Assembly: GCF_036924645.1 (NCBI RefSeq)
Contig: NZ_JAZHRX010000001.1
Location: forward strand, 1,240,001-1,304,000
Direction: 5' to 3'
Length of the DNA: 64,000 nucleotides
Source: Bradyrhizobium sp. AZCC 2176
GTDB lineage: Bacteria > Pseudomonadota > Alphaproteobacteria > Rhizobiales > Xanthobacteraceae
Shown: positions 16,694 through 24,179 of the stretch, one piece after another
Numbering within the stretch: the first letter of the stretch is position 1
Layout: the number at the start of each line of letters is the position of its first letter
The notes under the pieces: model-generated
Database searches by the model: none
What the model was told of the DNA's origin: nothing
The model's input: the letters and a program-made list of their open reading frames with translations, nothing else
Program-made: the position numbers and the translations under genes

Positions 16694-18511
16694 CTACGCG
16701 ATCAACCGCTGCACCAGCGGCGACTCACTTGAGTAGGTCAAAAGCGCCTCGTGAGTCGCCCGGGTAACCCCAACATATGTCAGCCGAACACATTCCTCGA
16801 CCGCCTCGCCATGGCGGCCGAGCAAGCCCAACCCTGCAATAGCGACGCACGGAAACTCGAGCCCCTTCGCGGTGTGCATGCTCAACAACCGCACGGCTAC
16901 ACGCTTCGTCGAAACTCTGTTCCTGTTGTTCTTGGCCATATCGATCGGCACTTCATGCTTGCTGAGTACCTGAGCGACCCGCTCCCCAATCCAGTGCTCC
17001 GGATAAAGGCAAGCCATTTGCGGCCACTCGTACCCCGCCTTTTTCCGCCCAAGAAACCACTCGGCGACGCAGTGAGCTTCTGCTTCGATGCTCACACACT
17101 GCCGCACGTCTGGCACCAGTCCCTGCCGACCTGCATCTTCGGGCAACAGGATGGGGTGCTCATCATCGGCCGTCGTGCCCGGAGCGCCGATCACGTCTGA
17201 AGCGAAGCGTCGCGCGAAGGCAACGATCTGCGCCGTGTTGCGGTAGTTGACTTTCAGTACGGTCGTTCTGCCCGTCGCTTCAATTCCGAGCTGTTTCCAC
17301 ACCGGGCGCCCACGTCCCTTGTAGATGGCCTGTATATCGTCGTAGACGACCATCAGCGCCTTCGTGCGCGGGTTCACCATCTTGGCCGCAAGCGCGAGCC
17401 ATTGCGGCTCGAAGTCGTGCGCCTCGTCGATCAGGACAGCGTCATACTGTTCCGTTGGGATATGCCCCTGATCCACAGCCTTCACGACCTCTGAAACGCT
17501 CGCAGCCAGTCGCTTTGCGTAGTCTGGATATTCTCGCTCGGATGGGGCGGGAATCCCATAAGTCCGCAGCATCCGGTAACACCAAGCATGAAAGGTAAGG
17601 ACCTGAACACGGTCCTCCACGCCCCGATTCTGCATGGTGTCCTCAAGTCGTCCAGCGATGCCATTGGCGTAGCACAGGATGAGTACCGGCTTTGTCGCCG
17701 CACGCGCCAGATGTTCGGCCCGAAAGGCAAGGATCAGCGTCTTGCCCGATCCAGCAACGCCGCGAATAATTCGATGCCCCTCTCCCAAGCTGCGTGCGAT
17801 CTGCTCCTGATGCATGTCCATCACTGCAAGCGTCCGGTCGGATGGATCGGGCACCATCGGTTCGTCCAGAGGCAGGGCAATCTGTCGTATGCGGATTTCG
17901 GGAAAGAGCAGCGCGCGCAGCCGGTCGAACTGCGGCATCGACAGAGGCTCTCCGAGATGCGGATAAACCATGCGCCACAATCTGGACCGGAATGCTTCAG
18001 GGTCCGCGCCCTCCGTCATTTCATCCTTGAACACACATAGATGCTCGGCGAGTACCTCCTTGAGATTGGTCTGATCGAACTGCTTGCGCGTGATATTGGT
18101 GAATACGGCCCCGAAGCCGAACGGAAGGATCGATTTGCCCATGAAGCGGTGACCGGCCGGGAACAGTAGTTGGCCATCGCGCTCCAGCGTGCGCACGACC
18201 TCGAACGTGTACTTGCGAGCCTGCTCCAGGGGGTTGCTCTCCCGCACGATGCCGCGACTCGTCAGCAGTTCGACTTTTGCCTTGTCGGCCGAGACGATTG
18301 ACTCCAGGCGCCAGTCCTTCACCTCAAGCACGAGCAGGCCATTTGCTGGGTGAACGATGATAAAGTCCGGATGCCGGCTGCGCGGGCCTACCGGGAGATT
18401 GTGCCAAACGACAGCGTTCTCTTCGAGGAAGTCCTTGAGGCGCTCAGCGAGTCTCAGCTCGCCGCGGGTGTCGAAGCGCGCGAAGCCGAGGCTGGGAATC
18501 AGGATTGCCAT
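16694..18511 (-). CDS. NERD-domain UvrD/Rep-type helicase
   Basis: In this 605-aa protein, residues 1-120 form a nuclease-related domain (NERD) with the core HPDFIIVHPANGLLVLEVKDW, giving D and ExK acidic and Lys residues. A superfamily 1 helicase follows: Walker A GVAGSGKTLILAF, Walker B AVLIDEAHDFEPQW, LKVNYRNTAQI, and the late motif MHTAKGLEFPCVAIAGLG with a VGVTRATHEALLT end. NERD-helicases are thought to process DNA and some sit in defence or mobile loci. Here it is the last gene before tRNA-Glu in a region with two toxin-antitoxin modules. A defence role is possible but not shown. Confidence 0.88.
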   Translation of the reverse strand: MAILIPSLGFARFDTRGELRLAERLKDFLEENAVVWHNLPVGPRSRHPDFIIVHPANGLLVLEVKDWRLESIVSADKAKVELLTSRGIVRESNPLEQARKYTFEVVRTLERDGQLLFPAGHRFMGKSILPFGFGAVFTNITRKQFDQTNLKEVLAEHLCVFKDEMTEGADPEAFRSRLWRMVYPHLGEPLSMPQFDRLRALLFPEIRIRQIALPLDEPMVPDPSDRTLAVMDMHQEQIARSLGEGHRIIRGVAGSGKTLILAFRAEHLARAATKPVLILCYANGIAGRLEDTMQNRGVEDRVQVLTFHAWCYRMLRTYGIPAPSEREYPDYAKRLAASVSEVVKAVDQGHIPTEQYDAVLIDEAHDFEPQWLALAAKMVNPRTKALMVVYDDIQAIYKGRGRPVWKQLGIEATGRTTVLKVNYRNTAQIVAFARRFASDVIGAPGTTADDEHPILLPEDAGRQGLVPDVRQCVSIEAEAHCVAEWFLGRKKAGYEWPQMACLYPEHWIGERVAQVLSKHEVPIDMAKNNRNRVSTKRVAVRLLSMHTAKGLEFPCVAIAGLGLLGRHGEAVEECVRLTYVGVTRATHEALLTYSSESPLVQRLIA

Positions 18512-18687
18512 GTAACGGCCGAGAAGTTGACAGCCGGCTCGGAGCTTAACGTGACCTCAACACGCTTTGGACCAATGCTCACGGGCCTGCCCCTTCGCAA
18601 ATCAATCGTTCTCCCAGCGACTTTTTCAGGAAGACCAATTTGGGCAGGGGCGACTTCAACACCCGTGCGACGGCGTCCTGAAGCCCG

Positions 18688-18762
18688 TGGCGCTCCCTAG
18701 GGGAATCGAACCCCTGTTTCAGCCTTGAGAGGGCCGCGTCCTAACCGCTAGACGAAGGGAGC
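18688..18762 (-). tRNA. tRNA-Glu(CTC)
   Basis: The minus strand folds as a full cloverleaf. The acceptor GCTCCCT pairs with AGGGAGC, the D arm is GTCTAGCGGTTAGGAC, the anticodon stem CGGCC/GGCTG encloses CTCTCAA (anticodon CTC), and the T arm is CAGGGGTTCGATTCCCCTA. A discriminator G and an encoded CCA follow. Its 3' end faces the accessory region. Confidence 0.95.
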
Positions 18763-18894
18763 GTACGGCCTCAGGGAATAGCCGCGAAATGTGCGATCGG
18801 CAAGGCACGTCTGAGGGCCTGCTGCCAATTGGGTAAACCTGTTGCCTGGCGTCCCCGGGCCGGCTCAGGGGCATTTTTGGCGATCGCGCCGGCC

Positions 18895-19233
18895 TCAGGG
18901 CTCGCTGATGAATTTGAGCTTTCCGGCCGGTTTCAGCGTCCTGGCGTCGAAGGTGCGGATTTCGGTCACCCCGTCGATATCCAGCGTCAGCACCAGCCGC
19001 TCGCCGGCCACCGCCGTCGAGACGATGCGGGCGCCCTTGGGCAGGGTTGCGATAATGTCCGTCGTGGCTGCCGCAGGGCTTCCCTCGCCACGGTAAAGAC
19101 GGTACCCGACGGCGATCAGAACCACGGCCACCGCAAGTGCCGAGGTGAGGCCCGCGATCAGCATCATCCGCCGCACCCGCGCGATCAGCGCGGCCTGCTC
19201 GGGGGTCGGTTCGGGCGCAACGGTATCGGTCAT
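18895..19233 (-). CDS. DUF6476 family single-pass membrane protein
   Basis: This 112-aa protein has an acidic N-terminus, a basic RVRRMM flank, one transmembrane helix (LIAGLTSALAVAVVLIAVGY, residues 25-44), then a small domain with IIATLPKGARIVSTAV, GERLVLTLDIDGVTEI and TFDARTLKPAGKLKF strands. The family is of unknown function in alphaproteobacteria and usually sits beside the rluD-like gene. Its ATG (19233-19231) overlaps the divergent gene's ATG in one CATG, which leaves little room for separate promoters. Confidence 0.82.
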   Translation of the reverse strand: MTDTVAPEPTPEQAALIARVRRMMLIAGLTSALAVAVVLIAVGYRLYRGEGSPAAATTDIIATLPKGARIVSTAVAGERLVLTLDIDGVTEIRTFDARTLKPAGKLKFISEP

Positions 19234-20260
19234 GCAGGACTCTTGGTTGGAACAGGGATCATCAAACAGCGGTCAACGGCTGGAGGTTACCGTCGGCGGC
19301 GACGAGGGGTCGCCCCGCCTCGACCGCGTGCTCGCGGTGCTCCGCCCGGAACTGTCGCGCTCGCGGCTGAAGGCGCTGATTCTGGCCGGTTCCGTTACCG
19401 CGAAAGGCGCCCCCATCCGCGACCCCGCTTATCATGTCGCGCGAGGCGATACGATCACAATCGACGTCCCCGAAGCGGCCGCGCCGGAGCCAAAGGGCGA
19501 AGATATCGCGCTCGACATTGTCTATGAGGACGACGACATCATCGTCATCAATAAGCCGAAGGGCCTCGTTGTGCATCCGGCCGCCGGCCATGAGAGCGGC
19601 ACGCTGGTCAACGCGCTGATCGCCCATTGCGGCGCCAGCCTTTCCGGCATCGGCGGCGTCCGCCGGCCGGGCATCGTGCACCGGCTCGACAAGGACACGA
19701 CAGGCCTGATGGTGATCGCCAAGAACGACCAGGCGCATCAATCGCTCACTGCACAATTCGCCGATCACGGCCGCACCGGGCCGATGCAGCGGGGCTACAT
19801 GGCGTTCGTCTGGGGGGTGCCCAATCGCCAGCGCGGCACGGTCGACGCGCCGATCGACCGGCATCCTTTTGCCCGCGAAAAAATGGCGGTGCGCCAGAGC
19901 GGCCGCGAGGCGATCACCCATTGGGAATTGCAGGCGGCGTATCAGGGGCGCGACGGCAAGCCGGTCGCCTCGTTTCTCGCCTGCCAGCTCGAGACCGGGC
20001 GCACCCATCAGATCCGGGTGCACCTCGCCCATATCGGCCATCCCCTGATGGGCGATGCCGTCTATGGCCCGCACTTCAAGACCAAGGCCGGCCAGCTCGG
20101 CACCCAAGGTAAGGAAGCGCTCACCGCCCTCGGCCGACAGGCCCTCCATGCCTACCTGCTCGCCCTTGAACACCCCCGAACCGGGGAATTTTTGCATTGG
20201 GAGGCGGCTTTGCCGGAGGATTTGCTCCTCCTGCAACGGGCGCTGGAAGCGGCGCTATGA
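19232..20260 (+). CDS. rluD: RluD-type 23S rRNA pseudouridine synthase (RluA family)
   Basis: The product is 342 aa from ATG 19232. An S4-like RNA-binding domain (SPRLDRVLAVLRPELSRSRL, LILAGSVTAKG) precedes the RluA catalytic domain. The active-site motif HRLDKDTTGLMVIAKN carries the catalytic Asp. Later blocks are QRGYMAFVWG, GRTHQIRVHLAHIGHPLMGD and ALTALGRQALHAYLL. It isomerises specific uridines in 23S rRNA, by homology in helix 69. It is followed by rpoH, a common alphaproteobacterial order. No ribosome-binding site is visible before the start, which lies inside the divergent gene. Confidence 0.9.
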   Translation: MQDSWLEQGSSNSGQRLEVTVGGDEGSPRLDRVLAVLRPELSRSRLKALILAGSVTAKGAPIRDPAYHVARGDTITIDVPEAAAPEPKGEDIALDIVYEDDDIIVINKPKGLVVHPAAGHESGTLVNALIAHCGASLSGIGGVRRPGIVHRLDKDTTGLMVIAKNDQAHQSLTAQFADHGRTGPMQRGYMAFVWGVPNRQRGTVDAPIDRHPFAREKMAVRQSGREAITHWELQAAYQGRDGKPVASFLACQLETGRTHQIRVHLAHIGHPLMGDAVYGPHFKTKAGQLGTQGKEALTALGRQALHAYLLALEHPRTGEFLHWEAALPEDLLLLQRALEAAL

Positions 20261-20475
20261 CGCAGCCCCTTCAGAAAAGATAAGCTATACCAATAGGTTA
20301 TAGCTGCCACACGGCGACGTGACGTCAGCATTCCTTCCCTATTTGTTCGTTTTCCGCTATGTTGCACCTGCGCTGAATATCCAGCGCGGAACATCGCAGC
20401 CTGGTCGGCTTTAACACAGCGATCACCTGCCGGGCCCGCCGCTATCGGGGGCCTGAACCACTGGAGGGCGCTCAA

Positions 20476-21384
20476 ATGGCCCGTACAGCTACGTTGCCGG
20501 TTCTCAATGGAGAATCCGGTCTCTCAAGATACCTCGCCGAGATCCGCAAATTTCCGATGCTGGAGCCCCAGCAGGAATACATGTTCGCCAAGCGTTGGCG
20601 CGAACATGACGATCGCGACGCGGCACATCACCTTGTCACCAGCCATCTCCGGCTCGTGGCCAAGATCGCCATGGGCTATCGCGGCTACGGCTTGCCGATC
20701 TCCGAGGTCGTCTCGGAAGGCAATGTCGGCCTGATGCAGGCGGTCAAGCGGTTCGAGCCCGAGAAGGGTTTCCGTCTGGCCACCTACGCCATGTGGTGGA
20801 TCAAGGCGTCGATACAAGAGTACATTCTGCGTTCCTGGTCGCTCGTGAAAATGGGAACCACCGCGAACCAGAAGAAGCTGTTCTTCAACCTGCGCAAGGC
20901 GAAGAGCAAGATCTCCGCGCTGGACGAGGGCGATCTCCGCCCCGACCAGGTGAAGCTGATTGCCAAGCGCCTCGGCGTGACGGATCAGGACGTCGTCGAC
21001 ATGAACCGCCGCCTCGGTGGCGACGCGTCGCTCAACGCGCCGATCCGCGACGACGGTGAAGCCGGCGAATGGCAGGACTGGCTGGTCGATAACTCGCCCA
21101 ACCAGGAAGCCGTGATGGCCGAGCACGAGGAGTTCGATCATCGCCGTCAGGCACTGAACGGCGCTATCGGCGTGCTCAACCCGCGCGAACGCCGCATCTT
21201 CGAGGCGCGGCGCCTGGCGGAAGAGCCGATGACGCTGGAAGACCTCGCCGCCGAGTTCGGCGTCTCGCGCGAACGCGTGCGGCAGATCGAGGTCCGCGCT
21301 TTCGAGAAGGTGCAATCGGCCGTCAAGGGCACGATCGCCCGGCAGGAAGCCAAGCAGGAAGCGGCGCTCGAAGCCGCGCACTGA
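20476..21384 (+). CDS. rpoH: RNA polymerase sigma factor RpoH (sigma-32)
   Basis: This 302-aa protein starts at ATG 20476 with GGAGGGCGC upstream as ribosome-binding site. Region 2 is LVTSHLRLVAKIAMGYRGYG, VSEGNVGLMQAVKRFEP and LATYAMWWIKASIQEYILRS. The sigma-32-specific RpoH box QKKLFFNLRKAK and region 4.2 LEDLAAEFGVSRERVRQIEV complete it. It directs transcription of heat-shock genes. Bradyrhizobia carry several rpoH copies; which one this is cannot be told. A strong terminator follows at 21411. Confidence 0.96.
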   Translation: MARTATLPVLNGESGLSRYLAEIRKFPMLEPQQEYMFAKRWREHDDRDAAHHLVTSHLRLVAKIAMGYRGYGLPISEVVSEGNVGLMQAVKRFEPEKGFRLATYAMWWIKASIQEYILRSWSLVKMGTTANQKKLFFNLRKAKSKISALDEGDLRPDQVKLIAKRLGVTDQDVVDMNRRLGGDASLNAPIRDDGEAGEWQDWLVDNSPNQEAVMAEHEEFDHRRQALNGAIGVLNPRERRIFEARRLAEEPMTLEDLAAEFGVSRERVRQIEVRAFEKVQSAVKGTIARQEAKQEAALEAAH

Positions 21385-21410
21385 TCGCGCGGCCGAGGTA
21401 ACAGTTGACG

Positions 21411-21444
21411 AAAGCCGGCGGCAACGCCGGCTTTTTGTTTTTTG
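21411..21444 (+). terminator. Rho-independent terminator after rpoH
   Basis: AAAGCCGGCG-GCAA-CGCCGGCTTT is a perfect 10-bp stem with a GNRA-type loop, followed by a T-rich run, 27 bases after the rpoH stop. Confidence 0.92.
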
Positions 21445-21462
21445 GTGTTGTTTCCACAAGCG

Positions 21463-21589
21463 CCGTCGTTCCCGCGAACGCGGGGACCCATACGCCGTGG
21501 GTCTGATGAGGAAGGCAGTGTACGTTGCCTTCTTTGTCTACGCACAACAATGAGCGGCGGTGGTTATCCCCGCTTTCGCAGCGACGACG
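21463..21589. repeat. Dispersed long inverted repeat (GTCGTTCCCGCGAACGCGGGGA type)
   Basis: The left arm begins GTCGTTCCCGCGAACGCGGGGA. The right arm ends CCCCGCTTTCGCAGCGACGAC. Between them lies a middle segment with GAAGGCAGT. Related halves occur near 47150 and at 48416-48443, so it belongs to a repeat family. Confidence 0.6.
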
Positions 21590-21655
21590 AGAGAGCGCCT
21601 CAACAATACTTCCGCCGACGGTCCGCGAAGCCGGTCGACCGGTTGAGGACGTCCC

Positions 21656-22279
21656 CTACTCGCCCCACTCTCGCGCCATCTTCGCCAGCGCGCAGCCTTC
21701 GCAATAGCGGGCGTCCTTGTAGTCGATCCAGTTGTGCGCGTAGACGCGATCGGGCGGGATGCCGTAGCGCGCGCGCAGCACCTTCACGAGAATTTTCCAC
21801 GCGGCGACTTGCGCGTCCGTCGGACCGCGGGTCAGGTCCGGAAAATTGCCGGCGAACTCGACGCCGACCGAATTGTTGCCGACCACCTGCCGATAGGTCG
21901 GTTTGTTGTCGATGTACTTGTTGTCGTTGCGGTTGGCGCCGTCGCCATGGGTCGGAACCAGATGTTCGGCGACCGCCCAGTACACCGTGCCGTCGGTCTC
22001 GACCCAGACCATGACGCCGCGTCGCGTCGGGTTCTTCGATTGCGCCTGCGCGCCGCCGCGTGCCGAACCGGCCGGCCCTTCGGTCTGGTGTACGATGATG
22101 TTGCGCCAGGGATGGGCGTTCGCAACGTCGCCCCACGGCGCGAGCCAGACCATTTTCAACCCGGGAATATCCGGCGTGCCCGACCCGCGCGCGATCGCGG
22201 CGAGGTCTTGCGTTTGCGCGGCGGCGGATAGGGAAAATGCGAGGGCGCAAACCGCCAGCGCAAGCGAGCGAAGGTTCAT
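21656..22279 (-). CDS. N-acetylmuramoyl-L-alanine amidase, Amidase_2 type
   Basis: This 207-aa protein has a signal peptide (LALAVCALAFSLSAAAQ). The Amidase_2/PGRP-like fold shows NIIVHQTEGPAGSA with a candidate zinc-binding His, then NSVGVEFAGNFPD and RVYAHNWIDYKDARYCEGCA with a second His near the end. It should cleave the lactyl-Ala bond of peptidoglycan in the periplasm. The final part has two Cys (YCEGCA) that could form a disulfide. It may be transcribed with the upstream diguanylate cyclase, whose stop is 36 bases away. Confidence 0.83.
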   Translation of the reverse strand: MNLRSLALAVCALAFSLSAAAQTQDLAAIARGSGTPDIPGLKMVWLAPWGDVANAHPWRNIIVHQTEGPAGSARGGAQAQSKNPTRRGVMVWVETDGTVYWAVAEHLVPTHGDGANRNDNKYIDNKPTYRQVVGNNSVGVEFAGNFPDLTRGPTDAQVAAWKILVKVLRARYGIPPDRVYAHNWIDYKDARYCEGCALAKMAREWGE

Positions 22280-22315
22280 GTCTCACGGCCCGGTGACGGA
22301 CCTTAATAACACGCT

Positions 22316-23545
22316 TCAGGCGTGCTTGCGCAGCGGCATGCCGGACATCGGCGGATTGACGGGTTCGGGCGCCAGCGGCGGTGCCGCGTCGTAGGTGGCA
22401 AAGCCGTTGCGGCCGGCCTTCTTGGCGTCGTAGAGCGCATGGTCGGCGGCCGCAATCAGGCGGTCGGGATAGGCGCCCATCTCCCGGGTCCATTGCGCGA
22501 CGCCGATTGATACCGCGATCGGAATGTCGTTGCCGGCGCATTGTTCGGCGTCCGCACGGCAGACCTCCAGCACGCGGCGCGCGATCATGGCGCCTTCGCG
22601 CAGCGTAGACGACGGCAGCACGATGCAGAATTCGTCGCCGCCGGTCCGTGCCAGCATGTCGCCGGGCCGCAGGCGGGTTTGCGCCATCAGGGTGAAATGC
22701 TGCAGGCAGGCATCGCCCGCGGCGTGGCCGTGGGTATCGTTGATGGCCTTGAAGCCGTCGAGATCGGTCACCAGCAGCGCGAAAGGCTGGCCGCTGCGTT
22801 CCGAGCGCGCGCATTCTTCCGTCAGCCGCTGCAGCAGATAGCGGCGGTTGCCGACACCGGTGAGATCATCGAGCAGCGCGAGATCGGCGACCTCGTTGCG
22901 CAGCCGGTCCATCGCCATCAGCAGGAAGCCGAAATTCAGCGACATCGACAGGAACACCAGCACCAGGATGACGACCGATTGCACCGGGCTGAAATGCATG
23001 TAGGAGAAGCCGCCGCCCGTGGTGGTCAGCGCGCCGATCCACCTGGCGACGAAAATGGCCATGATGAGAATGGTGACGACGCCGGCCAGCCGCGCGCCCG
23101 GATTGGCGCGACCCTCATGGCGGCCGAGCAACAGCTTCAGGCTCAGCGCCATCGGCAGTGCCTGGGCGATCGTAAAGACGGTCATGCGCGCGGGCACGCT
23201 GTCGTGGACGAAGATGAAGAAGGTCAAGCCAGCAAAGCCGAGCCCCGTCGTCAGCACGGTGTCAGGCCAGGAAACGGCCTGGTTGAAGAATTTCCGGATC
23301 CCCATCGCGGCCAGGCAGATCGCCAGGATCAGCGCGGTGCCGGCAAACAGCAGCGGCACCAGCGTATCGGTGTAAATCACGCGCAGCATCGCCATCGCAG
23401 CACCAGCCGCCGCAACGAACGCCGAGCCGGTCCAGAACCGCGCGGCTTCGAACGACGGATAGCTGCGCATCACGTAGGCCCAGATCAGGCCCAGCGCGAG
23501 AAAATTGATGACGAACACCGTCCAAAGCGTCGGAACGCTCAGCAT
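22316..23545 (-). CDS. Membrane-bound diguanylate cyclase (GGDEF)
   Basis: In this 409-aa protein the first 220 residues hold about seven hydrophobic helices (LWTVFVINFLALGLIWAY, FVAAAGAAMAMLRVIY, VVILVLVFLSMSLNFGFLL among them) and no recognisable sensor domain. The GGDEF domain follows: LALLDDLTGVGNRRYL, LVTDLDGFKAINDTHGHAAG, and the intact active site RTGGDEFCIVL, so c-di-GMP synthesis is likely. An RxxD inhibitory site is not seen at the usual place. No EAL domain is present. Confidence 0.93.
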   Translation of the reverse strand: MLSVPTLWTVFVINFLALGLIWAYVMRSYPSFEAARFWTGSAFVAAAGAAMAMLRVIYTDTLVPLLFAGTALILAICLAAMGIRKFFNQAVSWPDTVLTTGLGFAGLTFFIFVHDSVPARMTVFTIAQALPMALSLKLLLGRHEGRANPGARLAGVVTILIMAIFVARWIGALTTTGGGFSYMHFSPVQSVVILVLVFLSMSLNFGFLLMAMDRLRNEVADLALLDDLTGVGNRRYLLQRLTEECARSERSGQPFALLVTDLDGFKAINDTHGHAAGDACLQHFTLMAQTRLRPGDMLARTGGDEFCIVLPSSTLREGAMIARRVLEVCRADAEQCAGNDIPIAVSIGVAQWTREMGAYPDRLIAAADHALYDAKKAGRNGFATYDAAPPLAPEPVNPPMSGMPLRKHA

Positions 23546-23973
23546 CGCGAACCCGGGACGCGCGCGTCCCGTCTCCCCTGTTGTCTAACGACCGCTCAAA
23601 GGCTCTGCCTCGCGCCTTCTCCCACGACGATCCCCGTCGTCTTGCAGGACAAGGTGCATCCGCGACGTTTAACGGACCCTCACTGCCGCCGGCCAATCCA
23701 AACCGTGGTTTTGAATTGATGAAGATCGTCGACGTTGGCGCATCGTTAAGCATGATGCGCGCGATGCGAACGGCAGTGGCGAGGCTCGTTTTCGGCACGA
23801 AATCGCATCAAAATGCATAACAACTGTGGATAACGTGATGACAACGCCATGACGGCACGCGGCATGGGCCTGCGAATCTGCTGGGATTGTCATCGAGGAT
23901 GTTGCGAGGCTGGCCCTCCGCCAAGCATGCCTCGGTGTCGCGTTTCAATCCATGAAAACCTTGAGAGGATACT
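23546..23973. other. Intergenic region before the miniprotein
   Basis: These 428 bp lie between the divergent diguanylate cyclase and the miniprotein start. I find no convincing gene. The stretch ATGCATAACAACTGTGGATAACGTGATGAC near 23811-23840 is A+T-rich compared with its surroundings and could hold a promoter, but no clear -35/-10 pair can be fixed. Confidence 0.35.
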
Positions 23974-24042
23974 ATGGCTAAGAAAGCGAAGAAGGCGAAG
24001 AAGGCCAAGGCGAAGAAAGCCAAGAAGTCAAAGAAGAAGTGA
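23974..24042 (+). CDS. 22-residue Lys/Ala miniprotein
   Basis: The ATG at 23974 is preceded by GAGAGG at about 6 bases. The product begins MAKKAKKAKKAKAKKAKKSK and ends with two more lysines: 14 Lys, 6 Ala, 1 Ser and Met. It resembles the KAKK tails of histone-H1-like bacterial proteins but stands alone. A good terminator follows 66 bases downstream, making a complete small transcription unit. It probably binds nucleic acid or other polyanions. The ribosome-binding site and terminator make it more than chance, but simple-sequence composition warrants caution. Confidence 0.6.
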   Translation: MAKKAKKAKKAKAKKAKKSKKK

Positions 24043-24107
24043 ATTTTGGCCCGGGTGGAGTGCTCAGCTCTGCCCGGGCTCCCAACTCCGGGTGCAATTT
24101 GGAGAAT

Positions 24108-24131
24108 GGCGGGCCGCGGGTCCGCCTTTTT
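24108..24131 (+). terminator. Rho-independent terminator after the miniprotein
   Basis: GGCGGGCC-GCG-GGTCCGCC forms an 8-bp stem with one G-T pair and is followed by TTTTT. It ends the miniprotein transcript; a CCCGGG-containing hairpin precedes it at 24048-24080. Confidence 0.8.
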
Positions 24132-24179
24132 AGTTTTGGTACGCACGAACGCGTAGATGGGGTAACGGGGCCCGGATGG

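Noticed and set aside
18512..18700. Possible gene between the helicase and tRNA-Glu
   Set aside because: Only short frames with no start signal or similarity; a minus-strand peptide there is not recognisable.
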